A DNA stretch of 64,000 nt. Source: Calvatia gigantea. Its lineage: Eukaryota; Basidiomycota; Agaricomycetes; Agaricales; Lycoperdaceae. Shown one piece after another: positions 1-10,603 of the stretch (positions are counted from its first letter, which is position 1; the number at the start of each line of letters is the position of its first letter). The DNA is taken from assembly GCA_025093985.1 (NCBI GenBank), contig JACAAK010000003.1, positions 1,736,001-1,800,000 on the forward strand, given 5' to 3'. Below the pieces are notes generated by a model. That model saw only the letters and a program-made list of their open reading frames with translations, ran no database searches and was not told the DNA's origin. Both the position numbers and the translations under genes were made by a program.

Positions 1-2998
1 GATTTTTCCATTGCAACTGATGAACCGTAAGTGAACCTCGATTCGACTCCAAAAATGGTGCGGGGCCGTTTACTTGATGTAAATTCATAGCATATTCTAC
101 GATAAAGATCCTCCTGGGTGGTTGACATGGGGAAAATCCGTCGAACTGTACACGTTCCCAGACTCAACTAGATCCACCTTCCAACCCTGGGATTCTTCGA
201 GCGGCGAATCCGTTTCATCGGTAGCCAGAATCACCACCAATCAGAAATTCTGGGAAAAGGTATCCGGTCATTATGCCGAGGAAAACCATGAAAATGCAAT
301 GATCCAAGACAACGTGTCATGCGTAAAATCAGTTTGTACGTCACGCTTTAACTGTTCACGGGATCAGTGTGGCTCAAGGTCCACAGTTCAACTTCTCGAA
401 GACAAACCGTTCGCCGCTTTCAAACCCGTGGTAGAGAAACTCATCGCCGATAAAGATCAGAATAAGCAACGCGCCGCGGCAGAACTCTTGGCAGGCATCC
501 TGGGAGGTATGTTGTTTTGCGTTTGTAAAGGTGTTTTTTCTCATGCTAGTGAATTCAGGTTCGAAGCACTGGCCAACCAAGAAGCAGGAGGAGTTATGGG
601 CTTGGTTCGCACCCCATATGAGAAAGATCTTCTCGCAGAACATCAAGACGGATACTTTGCCTATTTGGTCATCATTTATCGAGGTGTGCAATATCCAGTG
701 GCTATGCGTCTTCCTCTAAGGGCTAAGGAATTACGGTGTAGTATATGTTCTACCACCGAGATCCCCGAAGGATCCAACCTTTGGTTGACTACATCGTTAC
801 AGCATTCAAGTCTCTTGATTACAATGCAGAAATGGCATTTGACGCTGTGAAGACTGCGATTCTTTACAGGGCCTTCTATGAAGAACTGGGTCGGAAATTC
901 ATGCCATGGACTGACGAGACGGTTGAGCGGTCTTGGGCCGAAATTTCGAGCGAGCATGACGACGTCTGTTTATTCACTTCTTTTGATTCAGGTATTACTA
1001 ACAAAGCTTGCAGGTGCGCGCTTATATTGGAGACATACTGGTCTTCTCCGAGAACATTAAGGTGAGACTTATTCGCAATACATGCGAACGTGACGTTATT
1101 GAAGCCTTTATTCAGTGGCAACCTAAGCCATCATATCCAGAGACGGAGGCTTTTGTCAGAGAATGTCAAGTTGTTCCAGCAGATTACGACATAATGGGAA
1201 TGAGGGGTATTTACCACAGGACGAGAGTGCTTCAACTAGTTGAGCGCTTCAAAACTTGGCGGAAAGAACGCATGCCGGGTGTTCGTGCTTTCCAGTCTAC
1301 ATATGACCGGTACGTCAGCTGTTACCGGTTGCGGGCCGCCTGTTGAATTGACTGTGTTCTCCGCTTCTCTTCTTTCACGATTTAGAGTTGGAACAACCGT
1401 GTGTAAATGGCTATATCAATCACTTCACGATCTTCATGCCATCTCGGCTTTTGATTACATTCTCCCTTTGATGGTTCGTAGCACTTTGAATTCTCCTTCC
1501 GCCTGCCGTTCTTATTACCAAATAGTCGGAAATATTCCGATTCACGGAACGTGGGTGGCCCTCTGATTTCAATCTGTGGGACCTAATGTTTCAGTAGTCA
1601 ATGATAACGACGATCTTGCGTCGAGGGCGAGCCGCCTTCTGATTCGGATGTGTGGCGTAACTCCCCCCGTGCCTTTAGTCAACCCCATACTGGATGCGAC
1701 CTTCCACACGATCCAGAATTCTCCTGTGAGTAATTTCGGCTTGCCGCCGACTTGGTTCGCTCACTCGAGTAACGACTAGTCATGGAAAGTCCGGCTCAAA
1801 GCTCTACCGCTGGTTCAAGGTTAGTAATCTTCTAATTTTTAGAGCCCTTTGGGAGTGGGGGCAAAGTGGCGGAACCGCCGCTCCTTTTTGATTCTATATG
1901 TTTGCCTTTTGATATCGACATCGATGGGATGTTAGAGATTTCAAACGCACTGTCCGATGTGCTAACTGTATGCAGTCTTCTACTTCCGACAGCTTCCATT
2001 AATAACAGAAGTCAAAATCGTTGAGATGCTTGAGGTGAGTAACCAGGCTATTCGTCGAGTATAACTCGTACCCGAGATAGCCACATGGCACACAGTTCGC
2101 CTCCCATTCCAAGATCTACCCCATTTACTTCGTGTGCTTACTCTACTCTCTGCAGGTTCTGTGTCGGTGCCTCGATGACGAAGTGGTAGAAGTGCGGGAG
2201 ATGGCAGCGACGTAAGTCCTTCCCTGTCTTTCATTGCCACCCTGCCTTGGACTTCTCTTCACCTTTTACCCGTTTCTCTGTCTGAAGTGCGTCGTGAACT
2301 TCCCCTCTCGAGAAATCACATCTCTTGAACGATCTTGGTTTGATCTTCGGTGTATTTTTGGCCCGTAATTTGGCCTTGCTCCATTCCCTGGTATCCTAGA
2401 ACCCGTGCGATGGCTCACACAATAATAATAGGACGCTATCTGGAATTCTGCGTCTATCCCCGCGGCGTAGCGTGTTGACGCTCAAGGTGAAAATCTACTC
2501 CCTAACCTAATCTATCATACAGTTCTTACGTCGTGGCCGTCTTGTAGGATCGATTCGTACGGGTGTTGAAGACCGGCCATATTCCAAACCGTGATGACCC
2601 CGACTACAACAGAGCAATACGACAGAGACACGCGGCGATTCTAGGTATATGCGCATTAGTGGAGAGTTACCCCTACACCGTGGAGAAATGGATGCCTGAG
2701 TTGTTGACCAGCGTTTTGGCAGAACATACTTATGATCCCGTCAGGCCATTTCGCCGAATGGCAGAAGTTGCGGCTCATTTAGGATTGGTTTTTCTTGTAG
2801 ATCCCGATTTCGACGACGGTACGAAAATGCGCAAGTAGCTTCAAGAGAACACACCAAGACACCTGGCACGAAGACTGCAAACGATTCAATGAGGACCAGC
2901 TCGCTTCCCTCTCAACCTTGCTTTCCGGATCGTCATATTGTGGGTTAATTTGTATCTGAATGACGTTGATTCTGGCTCATGCCACTGCAGACGCTTGA
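1..2998 (+). CDS. Blm10/PA200-type proteasome activator, C-terminal part (partial, paralog 1)
   Basis: This is the 3' portion of a large HEAT-repeat proteasome activator that binds the end of the 20S core. The gene enters from the left edge and is read through several short introns. Recognisable stretches are PPGWLTWGKSVELY near 110-155, KQRAAAELLAGILGG near 470-505, EVREMAATTLSG across 2190-2445 and ILGICALVESYPYTVEKWMP near 2640-2695. They align by eye with the complete minus-strand Blm10 at 39.3-47.2 kb. The last intron (about 2939-2990) joins TAT-T to AC-GCT-TGA, giving a C-terminal SYYA. This is the HbYX-type tail that docks Blm10 into the alpha ring, so the protein end looks functional. 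I saw no frame break in the visible exons. A 220-nt intron (2212-2431) is absent at the same place in the other copy. It could be a divergent functional paralog or a recent remnant; the N-terminus is not visible. Confidence 0.82.
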
Positions 2999-3261
2999 GT
3001 TCTCGCAAGGAAAAGGGACCACGTTATACATTAGACGAATCATGATGGACCCCGAGTCAGTGACATTATCTTCCTCGATCTTTGTGGTCAGGATTATAGC
3101 AAATGCACGAGTTAGTCAACTGCCATGTTTGTAATACGATAACACGCGGAATAGGTCCGTGACCAGGGACAAAGAAATCCAACGCCGGGAGGAAAATAGG
3201 AATATTACAATAGATTGTAGGGTGCTACAAGCACGGACAAGGTAAATTCAACCGGGAAGTA

Positions 3262-4201
3262 TTACACTTGCAACTGGGCTATCCGGCTTTGGACGGTGAG
3301 GTGTGAGGAAGTCCGGGATAAAGAAAGGGGAGAAAGTTGGCCCTCCTCAAGTGCCTCGAGAGGTTCTCCGTGAGGCGTAAGACCGGGTTCTGTGACTTCG
3401 ATGCCATCTGCCGTTCCTGTGCGAGCGCCCGCTGCGGGAACGAGGTCAATGGGTGCACGCGTGCGATTTTCATATCCTGACTTGACGCGGTTGTTTGAAA
3501 CAGATTCTCTGAAAGGAAAGATGAATACATCGTATTTATGCTGCGTAGCAACACTATAGAGACGGACCTGATTTCAGCAATGAGGTCGTCAACAGGATAC
3601 CATGCCAGGGACCCGTACGCGACGCCTCTCCACCAACCCATGAGGTCCCCGGGCGCTATATATGCATGTGCGTGAAGATGATCTGTGACGGGAATCTTAT
3701 TGTCCTTGAACGGTGGGGTGATGAAGCCAATCCGGAATAAGGGGTTAGCTTGTTGGGCGGGAAGAGCAGTTGAAGGGGATGCTGGTGTTGCATCCGGAAG
3801 GAGTGACGTTAAGAGGCGAGTTGCAAGATTGCGGACGTTAACGAGAAGCGGTAGGTCTGACGAGGACTGGTCGAGACAATGAGCTCCGCATGGAAGGTGG
3901 GACTTTGCCATTGACATACTAGGGTATATATTGATGGTACATGGAGACTAAAACCTGATATGAGCGTATATCCACGCTGGCAGATCGAACGAACGTACTT
4001 GAAAGCAATGACAAGGTGGCCCTTGGAAGCAACGGGATTGGCTTTTTCTCTGTAGACTGTGAAGTTGTCATCACGCCAGAGAACCTCCGGTTGGGTTGAA
4101 CCTGGCGGAAAGGACGGCGAGCGGGGTGAATTATGCGTTGTATGTGATGCCGAGGCAATGATGCTGCACATTGGGCAGCCAGGCTTGGGAGCGAAAGCCA
4201 T
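3262..4201 (-). CDS. HIT-domain (histidine triad) nucleotide-binding protein
   Basis: This is a histidine-triad family protein; the family hydrolyses or transfers nucleotidyl groups. The start MAFAPKPGCPMCSII is chosen because a CPMC pair followed by LWRDDNFTVYREK is the usual N-terminal layout. GHLVIAFK and HVPSIYTL follow after short introns. The active-site triad is seen as DHLHAHAYIAP, fitting H-x-H-x-H-x. It is followed by GDLMGWWRGVAYGSLAWYPV, a tail common in basidiomycete HIT-like proteins. The last exon, after an intron near 3510-3568, reads RESVSNNRVKSG and ends at TAA 3262-3264. Four exons are inferred. It is head to head with TRAX (99 bp apart) and tail to tail with the Blm10 paralog (263 bp). 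The substrate cannot be told from sequence. Confidence 0.82.
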
Positions 4202-4300
4202 GGTAGCGATGAAGACAGACAGCCAGCCTGTAGCGATGCCGCTCAGAACCACGACGCCGTTATGCACACGTGATCACTCCCTCCTTTCATCCGCCTCGTC
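4202..4300. promoter_or_regulatory. Divergent promoter, HIT protein / TRAX
   Basis: Only 99 bp separate the two start codons of these head-to-head genes, so their promoters and 5' leaders must overlap. No TATA-like element stands out. Confidence 0.5.
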
Positions 4301-5345
4301 ATGCCGGCCTCACTTCCCCAACATGACCGGAGTATTTTCCTCGAAAATTTTGAGACTTTTAGAGCAGATATCGACGACTATAACGACCGGAGAGAACGTC
4401 TCATCAAGGTTTACTAGCTTGCTTTCTTTCATTTCGTATTATTTCAACTTCATCGACGCCAGGCCAGCCGCGACGTCACCAATCTGTCCAAAAAAGTCAT
4501 CTTTCTCCTTCACCGAATTGCACTCGAAGATGACGACACATCCTATGCTCGTGCTGCAAAGCGTGGATTTTCCAAGCTCCGTGAAGTTCAGGAAATATAT
4601 GCTGGGCTTACGCACGAGCTTGCAGGTGATCGGTTTTGGAGATATCAACGCCAAGTATCTCCTGGTCTCCAGGAATACATAGAAGCACTTAGTTTTGCCC
4701 ATTATCTCCAACATGGGACCATGGTGCCGTTCGAAACTGTCCAGCGCTCACTATCATCTCCAGAGAGTGTTCCTGTGCGTCCTCTAACGGTCTCGGCCAA
4801 CGCTATATTTATCTGCACCCCAGTTCTTCCCATTAACCGTATCAGACTACCTCCTTGGCCTGTCAGATTTGATGGGTGAGCTGATGCGGCTCGCCATATC
4901 TAATCTGTCATCACACAGGAGGGGCCGAGCCAATGCAACCCAAGTCTGCGCCTTTGTGAGGGCATGTAAAGCAGGCGAGTAAAGTGATCGAGACTAGTGC
5001 TCTTTGCCACTTGCTAAATCTCCCCCGCGCATGTTTGCCAGATTTTGAGCAGTATACACTTTCCGTGCCAAATCTACGCAAAAAGCAGGCTGTCACAGCA
5101 CAGTCACTCGAAAAGATTGAGGACGGTTCGTCATCAATTCAGCCGTGGCCCGCTGGCTACCTTAGCTGATCGTCCTCATTTTCGCGGTTTCAGCGGCTTA
5201 CACCATTGTCGTCCGTGGTTCTGAATACGACTTGCCGCCAGAAATTTTAGACGACATCGTCGCTCAAGCTATCTCTCGGTTTTCAGATCGATCCTATAAA
5301 CGAGCTAAAGACACTGAGGATGATCCGGGCGAGGACGACCCTTGA
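4301..5345 (+). CDS. Translin-associated factor X (TRAX/TSNAX)
   Basis: TRAX pairs with translin to form the C3PO endoribonuclease, which acts in RNA processing. The start at 4301 gives MPASLPQHDRSIFLENFETF and then DDYNDRRERLIK, the classic N-terminal helix of TRAX. A longer ATG-started reading overlapping it in another frame is a shadow. Later exons read SRDVTNLSKKVIFLLHR, EALSFAHYLQHGTMVPFE, FFPLTVSDYLLGLSDLMGEL, DFEQYTLSVPNLRKKQ and YTIVVRGSEYDLP, ending GEDDP before TGA at 5343-5345. The frame across 4975-5041 works only with a GC-AG intron (donor CAG|GCGAGT); the nearby GTAAAG donor leads to a stop. Acidic catalytic residues lie in the helical core (for example ALEDDDTSY). Length is about 265 residues, normal for the family. 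Translin itself is not in the window. Confidence 0.9.
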
Positions 5346-7862
5346 AGCCTGGGCAAAGATCGACATTGTGGTTTATTATCGATTTTAATAAGATTTGTAT
5401 CAGCAACGTTCACCTTGCATGAGACGAATCAGTCTGCTGGTCCGTGGTGGATTCACGAAAATATATTGAGCCGGCCATAAACTCAAACGCTTCAAAAAAG
5501 AAAGGACAAAGAACTAAACACCCTAGATCTATGAGGATCCAACTTGGATCGCTCTATTGTTTTGTACTCGATTCTTGGCGCACTCCAATAACGAATCGCC
5601 TCCGCCACACCCGCCGCTTGCTACCAACCTGAGGCGTTTCCTTGGCAGAGCAAGGCGAGCGCCAGCAACATATTCAAATCATGGTCTCTACGTCTACGTT
5701 CGACCTCTTCCAACACATTCCCATTCAGCGATTTCGTAAAGCTGCTTCAACTTAGAACGACCTTCTCGCTCCCTTCGGCACTCGTTCCGGGACCACTGTT
5801 GTTGCCCTTGCCTCTCATGTTCAAGCCGATATTCTAAGATGTTTACTGAGCGACTATCACGCTTCGAGGCCGAGCTTGACTGGTCCTAGCTGGATTTTGG
5901 CATAAAATCGGGAAGGAGCCTCGGTGGTATTTGTGGTCCCCTCCGGTCGAATGTAGAGCCATGTCGCGGGAATCATTCCCTGCGGTTCCTTGACTCGCAC
6001 ATACTATCCGGCCTCGCCGTTGATGGGCTCAGAATATATTGGGTGATTTATGCCTCTCCAATACATAGAGGGTGGGAAGTCATACTGGTGCTCCGTCGGC
6101 ATTACGATCCCCACTTTTGGTCATAGTTTGAGAGTTCTGTTTCTGTGCTTGTGGTGACACATGGTTTGGCGCACACGGTCGATCGTCCCGAGAACGGAAA
6201 AGTTGTATTTTGAGGTACAAAGGACGAAAGCAAATGAATGAGTTTCTGATTCGAGAAATTCGGGACGATTTGGAGGATGAGAAGGCATTGCATGTCCCGA
6301 TGTCTTCGGACGCAACATTGGCATCGTTCAGGGGTGGGGTAGACGACTTTCAAGGCTAGAATTCCTTGATGCGAGGAGCGAGAGTAGTGTGCGTGACGTC
6401 CCGGGACCGTAGACCACATGCAGGAATAGGGAAATACCTTCTATTTTTCCTTCTGGCGACTAGATAACGATGATAGTCGCTACCGCATGTCGTTGCCGCA
6501 AAACAACGCCAAGAGATCTCCTCCCCACTGCCGTCCTAGTGTAACCATACCAAGGTGCTGACACTTTAACGAAGGCTCCACATCGGGAGGTGATAAATCT
6601 TGTGTTGGCACCGCGGGTTGCGTCGGTACGGATGTTTCAATGCCTACGGTGATTGTTTGCAATGGAGGGTAACGGACACAAGGGCCAGTTTACATGGACA
6701 GAAGTTGGGTGCCGCGGACGCTTCGGATTCATTGGAATCAGCTGCCATACTCGAGCAGCTGGGGCGCAGAGGTAGGGTCCTGTCAAGACCCCTGTTTTGC
6801 CAGGCATATAACGGGATCGTTTGAACGAATTTGCTGAACTTGGGCTGTCACAGCACAGTGATTAATCAAGGGCAATTTTACACCAAACGGTAGGGACCGT
6901 TCGATCGTGGTAGCCCTGTCAAGTAGCTCAATGCGAACTTGAAGCCTGCTGGGTTTCGTTTTGCCGAATATCCAGTGTCTAGTTTACGGACTGCGTCCAG
7001 CGCAATATACAAGGGCGCTATGGATTGATTCATCTTGAGCGCACCTGGAACTAAATATAGCCAACAGTGGAAGGAACCCATCGCGGATGGTAGACATGGA
7101 CGCCCATCGTCCATTGACTGGGTTAAGGGGAAGAGGGTCCTTACCCAAAGTATTCCTGGGGGATATGTATAAGGGGGATGCGATTGTTAACCCAAGCAAC
7201 GATCACAGAAATCCTATCCATCAGATGACCGTGCAATTAAGAAAATTATCCTGTCACTATAGATTGCGCAAGCAGCTCCACTTGATCAGGCGGATGTAAT
7301 AATACGAGTCTATGTATATCGTTCCTCGGTTAACGTTGGTGATCCTTCTGGTTGGCGCACGTCACAGGTGGGGCCACCAAAAAGAGCCAAATAACTGGGG
7401 GGTATTTGTAGAACGAGCCTAATTCGGAATGGTGAGGAGGACCCAACTCTACAAATGCCGAACGAAACGAAGCGTGGACAACTGATTTGTTGGTGCTGTT
7501 GTGGGTTCGGGAGTTTGATATCTTCGATTCTGCCTTGGAATGGGTAAACCTGCTGCGTTTCGCTAACGGTCTGCTGGGTTTACCGCCAGCCGGCATGTTC
7601 GACAATGTTTACTCTTTATTTAAGTGGGTTGAGCGGACTGTGCGCCATGCACTGCAGAGTAAACGTCTGTGACCTCACGACAGAGTTGGTCACGGGCACG
7701 GCCTACAGCACACCTAGATTGATCGATGGTATAGGAAACGGAGGGATTGCCGTTAATCGACAGGTTAAATTTGAGGTGCGCAATATTTTTCCATGAGTCA
7801 ACTGACATCGTTGGAGGGTGCGGAATGACCTACCAATATCGGGGGGTGATCTTGAAGCCCTA
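5346..7862. other. Gene-poor interval with coding-like debris
   Basis: No complete gene could be built here. Short open stretches on the plus strand look coding but are broken by stops: about 5683-5885 (for example TTVVALASHVQADILRCLL) and about 6000-6120 (WEVILVLRRHYDPHFWS). About 6226-6357 (EFLIREIRDDLEDEKALHVP) is similar. A 61-codon ORF lies at 7487-7672. None is recognised. The interval may hold a decayed gene or an old transposon remnant. Confidence 0.4.
5683..6357 (+). pseudogene. Possible decayed protein-coding gene, unrecognised
   Basis: Several plus-strand fragments in different frames have protein-like composition: MVSTSTFDLFQHIPIQRFRK from 5683, then PFGTRSGTTVVALASHVQA after an in-frame TAG. 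RIYWVIYASPIHRGWEVIL lies near 6030-6090 and FLIREIRDDLEDEKALHV near 6232-6290. They cannot be joined by ordinary splice sites into one open frame that I can see. I assign no function. It could be unrelated chance ORFs. Confidence 0.22.
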
Positions 7863-9404
7863 CTAGTTTCGTCTTCGTCTCCTTGGCCTACGGCGCCTGC
7901 GACCCGAGTGAGAATCGACAGTTTCTATTTGCAACCGTTCTTGAGATGCACCCTCGGGGTATGACTCATCGTCATCACTTGGGAGGAAGAATACCTCGTC
8001 AAGGTCGATTTCGAGGATGTCACTGGTCACGGCAGGACGTATTTCCGCCTTGCGCGTCCGCCTACTCATCATCCTAGCATCGGCAGAAACCTTCCATTTC
8101 CTATGCGAATGCACATCGCCGTGTTAATTCACCTACTTCTAAAAGTTTCAAGGGCTGAACATTTACTCTTTTCGTGCGGCCCGTTCTTTATATTTAGAAC
8201 CACGAGGTTCCCAGTCTTCATCTCCAGCGAAGCTTAACTGCTCTATATGCTTGTCGATAAGACCGTCCATTGCTATGTTTGGAATGAGTGGTTGGCTTCT
8301 GGCGAGCATTGCTCGGCAAATGGGACACTGATTCTGTTTCTGAAACGACCCCAAGTTAGCCTGGGACCGGTGCTCTCAGCAAAGGTTATAACACACATTC
8401 TTTCCGAACCATTGCCACCCACAGTCACCGCAGTAGCTATGTCCACAGGGATTCCCTATATGGGTGGCTACACTTTGAAGAATGCGTTGTAGCCTGACGG
8501 AACTTCAGAGGGAGAGACTTACAACAGGTCACAACATCTAATTATGGAGACATCAGTGAAGAGGCGTTCATCAACGCAAACAACTCACATAGGACAGCTT
8601 AATTCTTCTTCATAACCCTCAAGGAGGCGCCGCATGATCTCGCCACTCCCTTGTCCTCGCTCCGGGGAGGATTGAATTCTCGGTTTCTTTGCGGGTGGAG
8701 GTGAGGATTCTGTATTCAAGGGTTCTAAAGGCTTCAGGCTATTGCTTTCCTGAGGCAACTTCTTGACTTACGTTTTCCCCCCGCGGAGTGTCCTGCGTTT
8801 GCCGCTTCGCTTCTGGTAAGTTGTGAAGTAACAAAAGCACGATGATTAGCATTTATGTTCATGAAATAGTGCGACTGCATTGATTCATGATCGATCTCGG
8901 TTCTCGCAGAGGCTTGATATCACCACTGTTAACTTCACTTGGACAAATTCAGGGATGTCCGTTCACCTCCTGGTTTAAATAAGTAAGGATCCAAAGACAT
9001 GCGGTTAAGTTTCCCGTGCTTACTTAGATGGCCGCTACTGTTCGAAATGGCAGTATCCTGATGCGCTATCTGTCCGTTAATGCTTTTCAAGTTCCCACCC
9101 CCATGAAGAACCGACCTGCACCACGAGTTGTTGACGACAACCCTCCAACCGTCTGTAGGGCATGTGCTTCTATACGATCAATCTCGGCTAAAGCACCTGC
9201 GTCCAGGGAACTATCGTCTCCGTAATCTGTCGATTGCGCTGAACCCGTTGAGCTAGCATGGGGTGAAACCTGCTGTTGGTACTGAGGACCCTGGGTATTT
9301 GAGTTTCCGGAGGCGAGAATTGGCTGATCCAATATCCTTGACCATTCTACTTCACTGATGCCTGAAAAGAGGTCAGGTAAGTTGTCGAATTCGTCGTCGG
9401 ACAT
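7863..9404 (-). CDS. RING-finger (C3HC4) E3 ubiquitin ligase-like protein
   Basis: This is a probable ubiquitin ligase. The start at 9404 gives an acidic N-terminus, MSDDEFDNLPDLFSG, then EVEWSRILDQP and a Ser/Gln-rich region. After a proline/lysine-rich segment (SPPPAKKPRIQ) comes MRRLLEGYEEELSCPICCDL. The RING reads C-P-I-C, then NPCGHSYCGDC, then QCPICRAM, so all eight zinc ligands are present. Reaching that frame requires a 15-nt exon at 8523-8537. The exon after it begins LLQRILQSVATHIG. An intron (about 8096-8164) skips a stop at KERAARKE and continues WKVSADARMMSRRTRK to a strongly basic tail, RRRRRPRRRRRN, probably a nuclear localisation signal. If that last intron is retained the protein ends at 8163. 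Internal exon edges between 8760 and 9100 are uncertain. The substrate is unknown. Confidence 0.78.
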
Positions 9405-9661
9405 TTCAAGCGTTAGTGCAAGTCCAATGTGGGAGCCAGGCGACAGACATGTTGTTCGTGTACAAAATTCACGCATATATCACGTGTTGGGAGGTGGGGG
9501 ATCACTCCATCGCAGGCTAAATATAGGACTGGGGAGATGGAACGGCTCCGGGTCAGACGGCCAGTATCCACTTTAGTCCATGTCATCATCTGTCACAAAT
9601 TGAAATATTGAACTGGAGCCGAGACAATTACGTGACAGACACGTAACAGCCTCATCTGCAC

Positions 9662-9696
9662 AGGACCCTGCATAATTCCCTTATATGTCGTGTACA
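9662..9696 (+). repeat. Left terminal inverted repeat
   Basis: The repeat begins AGGACCCTGCATAAT and ends ATATGTCGTGTACA. It matches the right arm at 32 of 35 positions when that arm is reverse-complemented. Confidence 0.7.
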
Positions 9697-10063
9697 GATT
9701 CGGACAGAAATTGGCCAAAAGTCGGCTTTTCGCCGTGTACCGGTTCAGACAATACCGCCCGCCGCCGCAGGCGAAGCCCAGATGCAGGTTCGGACAAAAA
9801 CCCGTCAGATACCACCTCAAAAGGGGGGGGGGGGGGTGGTGCTAATGAGAGAACTCAGGGCGATTTGGTGAAGGTTGATGGGTAGTAATCCTGCTCTGAC
9901 ATTGATTCTATGGTGCTGGACGATGTACCAGAGTCCCTACCATACAAAGTGAATGAATTGCAAATTATGTGCACTGAGTGATCGCATTTCTCTGAACGAT
10001 AACTCGTGACATTTTTTCAATCAATCCAACACCCCAAGTCATTCACCAAGGTTCCCAGTCCAT

Positions 10064-10414
10064 GTGCCTAACTCAATGAACCTCGAGGACAGTGGCGGCA
10101 CATTCAAGCCGAGCAATTGGATTGAACAGGGCAAAGTCTACAAAGACGTTCCAATGTGTGTTGTCAATGCCAGGCTCGAGATGACACAACTCCCCACAGC
10201 TCTGAATGCCCTCTTGACCCATCGCGACACTCCCATCCTCGACTTTATTGAGCAACATATTCGACCGATGGATCACGGTTTGATTGTCTCATCAGCGGAT
10301 GAGAGCATATTCAAAGCCTTGAAAGGGCGGGTATCCACGACTTGCACACGCAATAGAGCTCTTCCGGAAGAGGACCAGCAATGTTTCAGATTGACAGTAG
10401 CACAGGAGTTGTAA
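10064..10414 (+). CDS. Unrecognised ORF inside the TIR element
   Basis: An uninterrupted reading frame of 116 codons lies between the inverted repeats. It begins MPNSMNLEDSGGTFKPSNWI. Further in are RLEMTQLPTALNALLTH and IEQHIRPMDHGLIVSSADES. Composition is protein-like, with no low complexity. I do not recognise the family, and it shows no transposase signature. It may be a captured host-gene fragment or an accessory ORF of the element; it may also be an exon of a longer gene. Confidence 0.35.
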   Translation: MPNSMNLEDSGGTFKPSNWIEQGKVYKDVPMCVVNARLEMTQLPTALNALLTHRDTPILDFIEQHIRPMDHGLIVSSADESIFKALKGRVSTTCTRNRALPEEDQQCFRLTVAQEL

Positions 10415-10568
10415 ATACTACGAAAAAGATTTTTTCGATTTTTGACAAGGCTGGATGCCAGGTTCGGACAAAAATTGGCCATCTTGGGGGGCCGGATAGT
10501 GTTCGGACAAAAAATTCCATTTCGGGAAGGCCCGGTTTGGACAGAAATTTGGCCCAAACCATGACTTT

Positions 10569-10603
10569 TGTACACGACATATATAGGGATTATGCAGGGT
10601 CCT
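10569..10603 (-). repeat. Right terminal inverted repeat
   Basis: Read on the minus strand it begins AGGACCCTGCATAATCCC and ends GTCGTGTACA. It is the partner of 9662-9696. Confidence 0.7.

Noticed and set aside
1..2998. Left-edge Blm10 copy as a pseudogene
   Set aside because: Its apparent in-frame stops fall in introns with good borders, the exons align with the complete copy, and the C-terminal SYYA is preserved by splicing.
4059..4682. 207-codon plus-strand ORF over the HIT/TRAX junction as a gene
   Set aside because: It is a shadow: the HIT protein on the minus strand and TRAX in another plus frame explain the region with conserved motifs.
9823..9836. 14-G tract (and 11-G at 60899, 10-C at 16284) as regulatory G-quadruplex sites
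   Set aside because: Single homopolymer runs in non-coding DNA; length may be a slippage or assembly artefact, and no arrangement of several G-tracts was seen.
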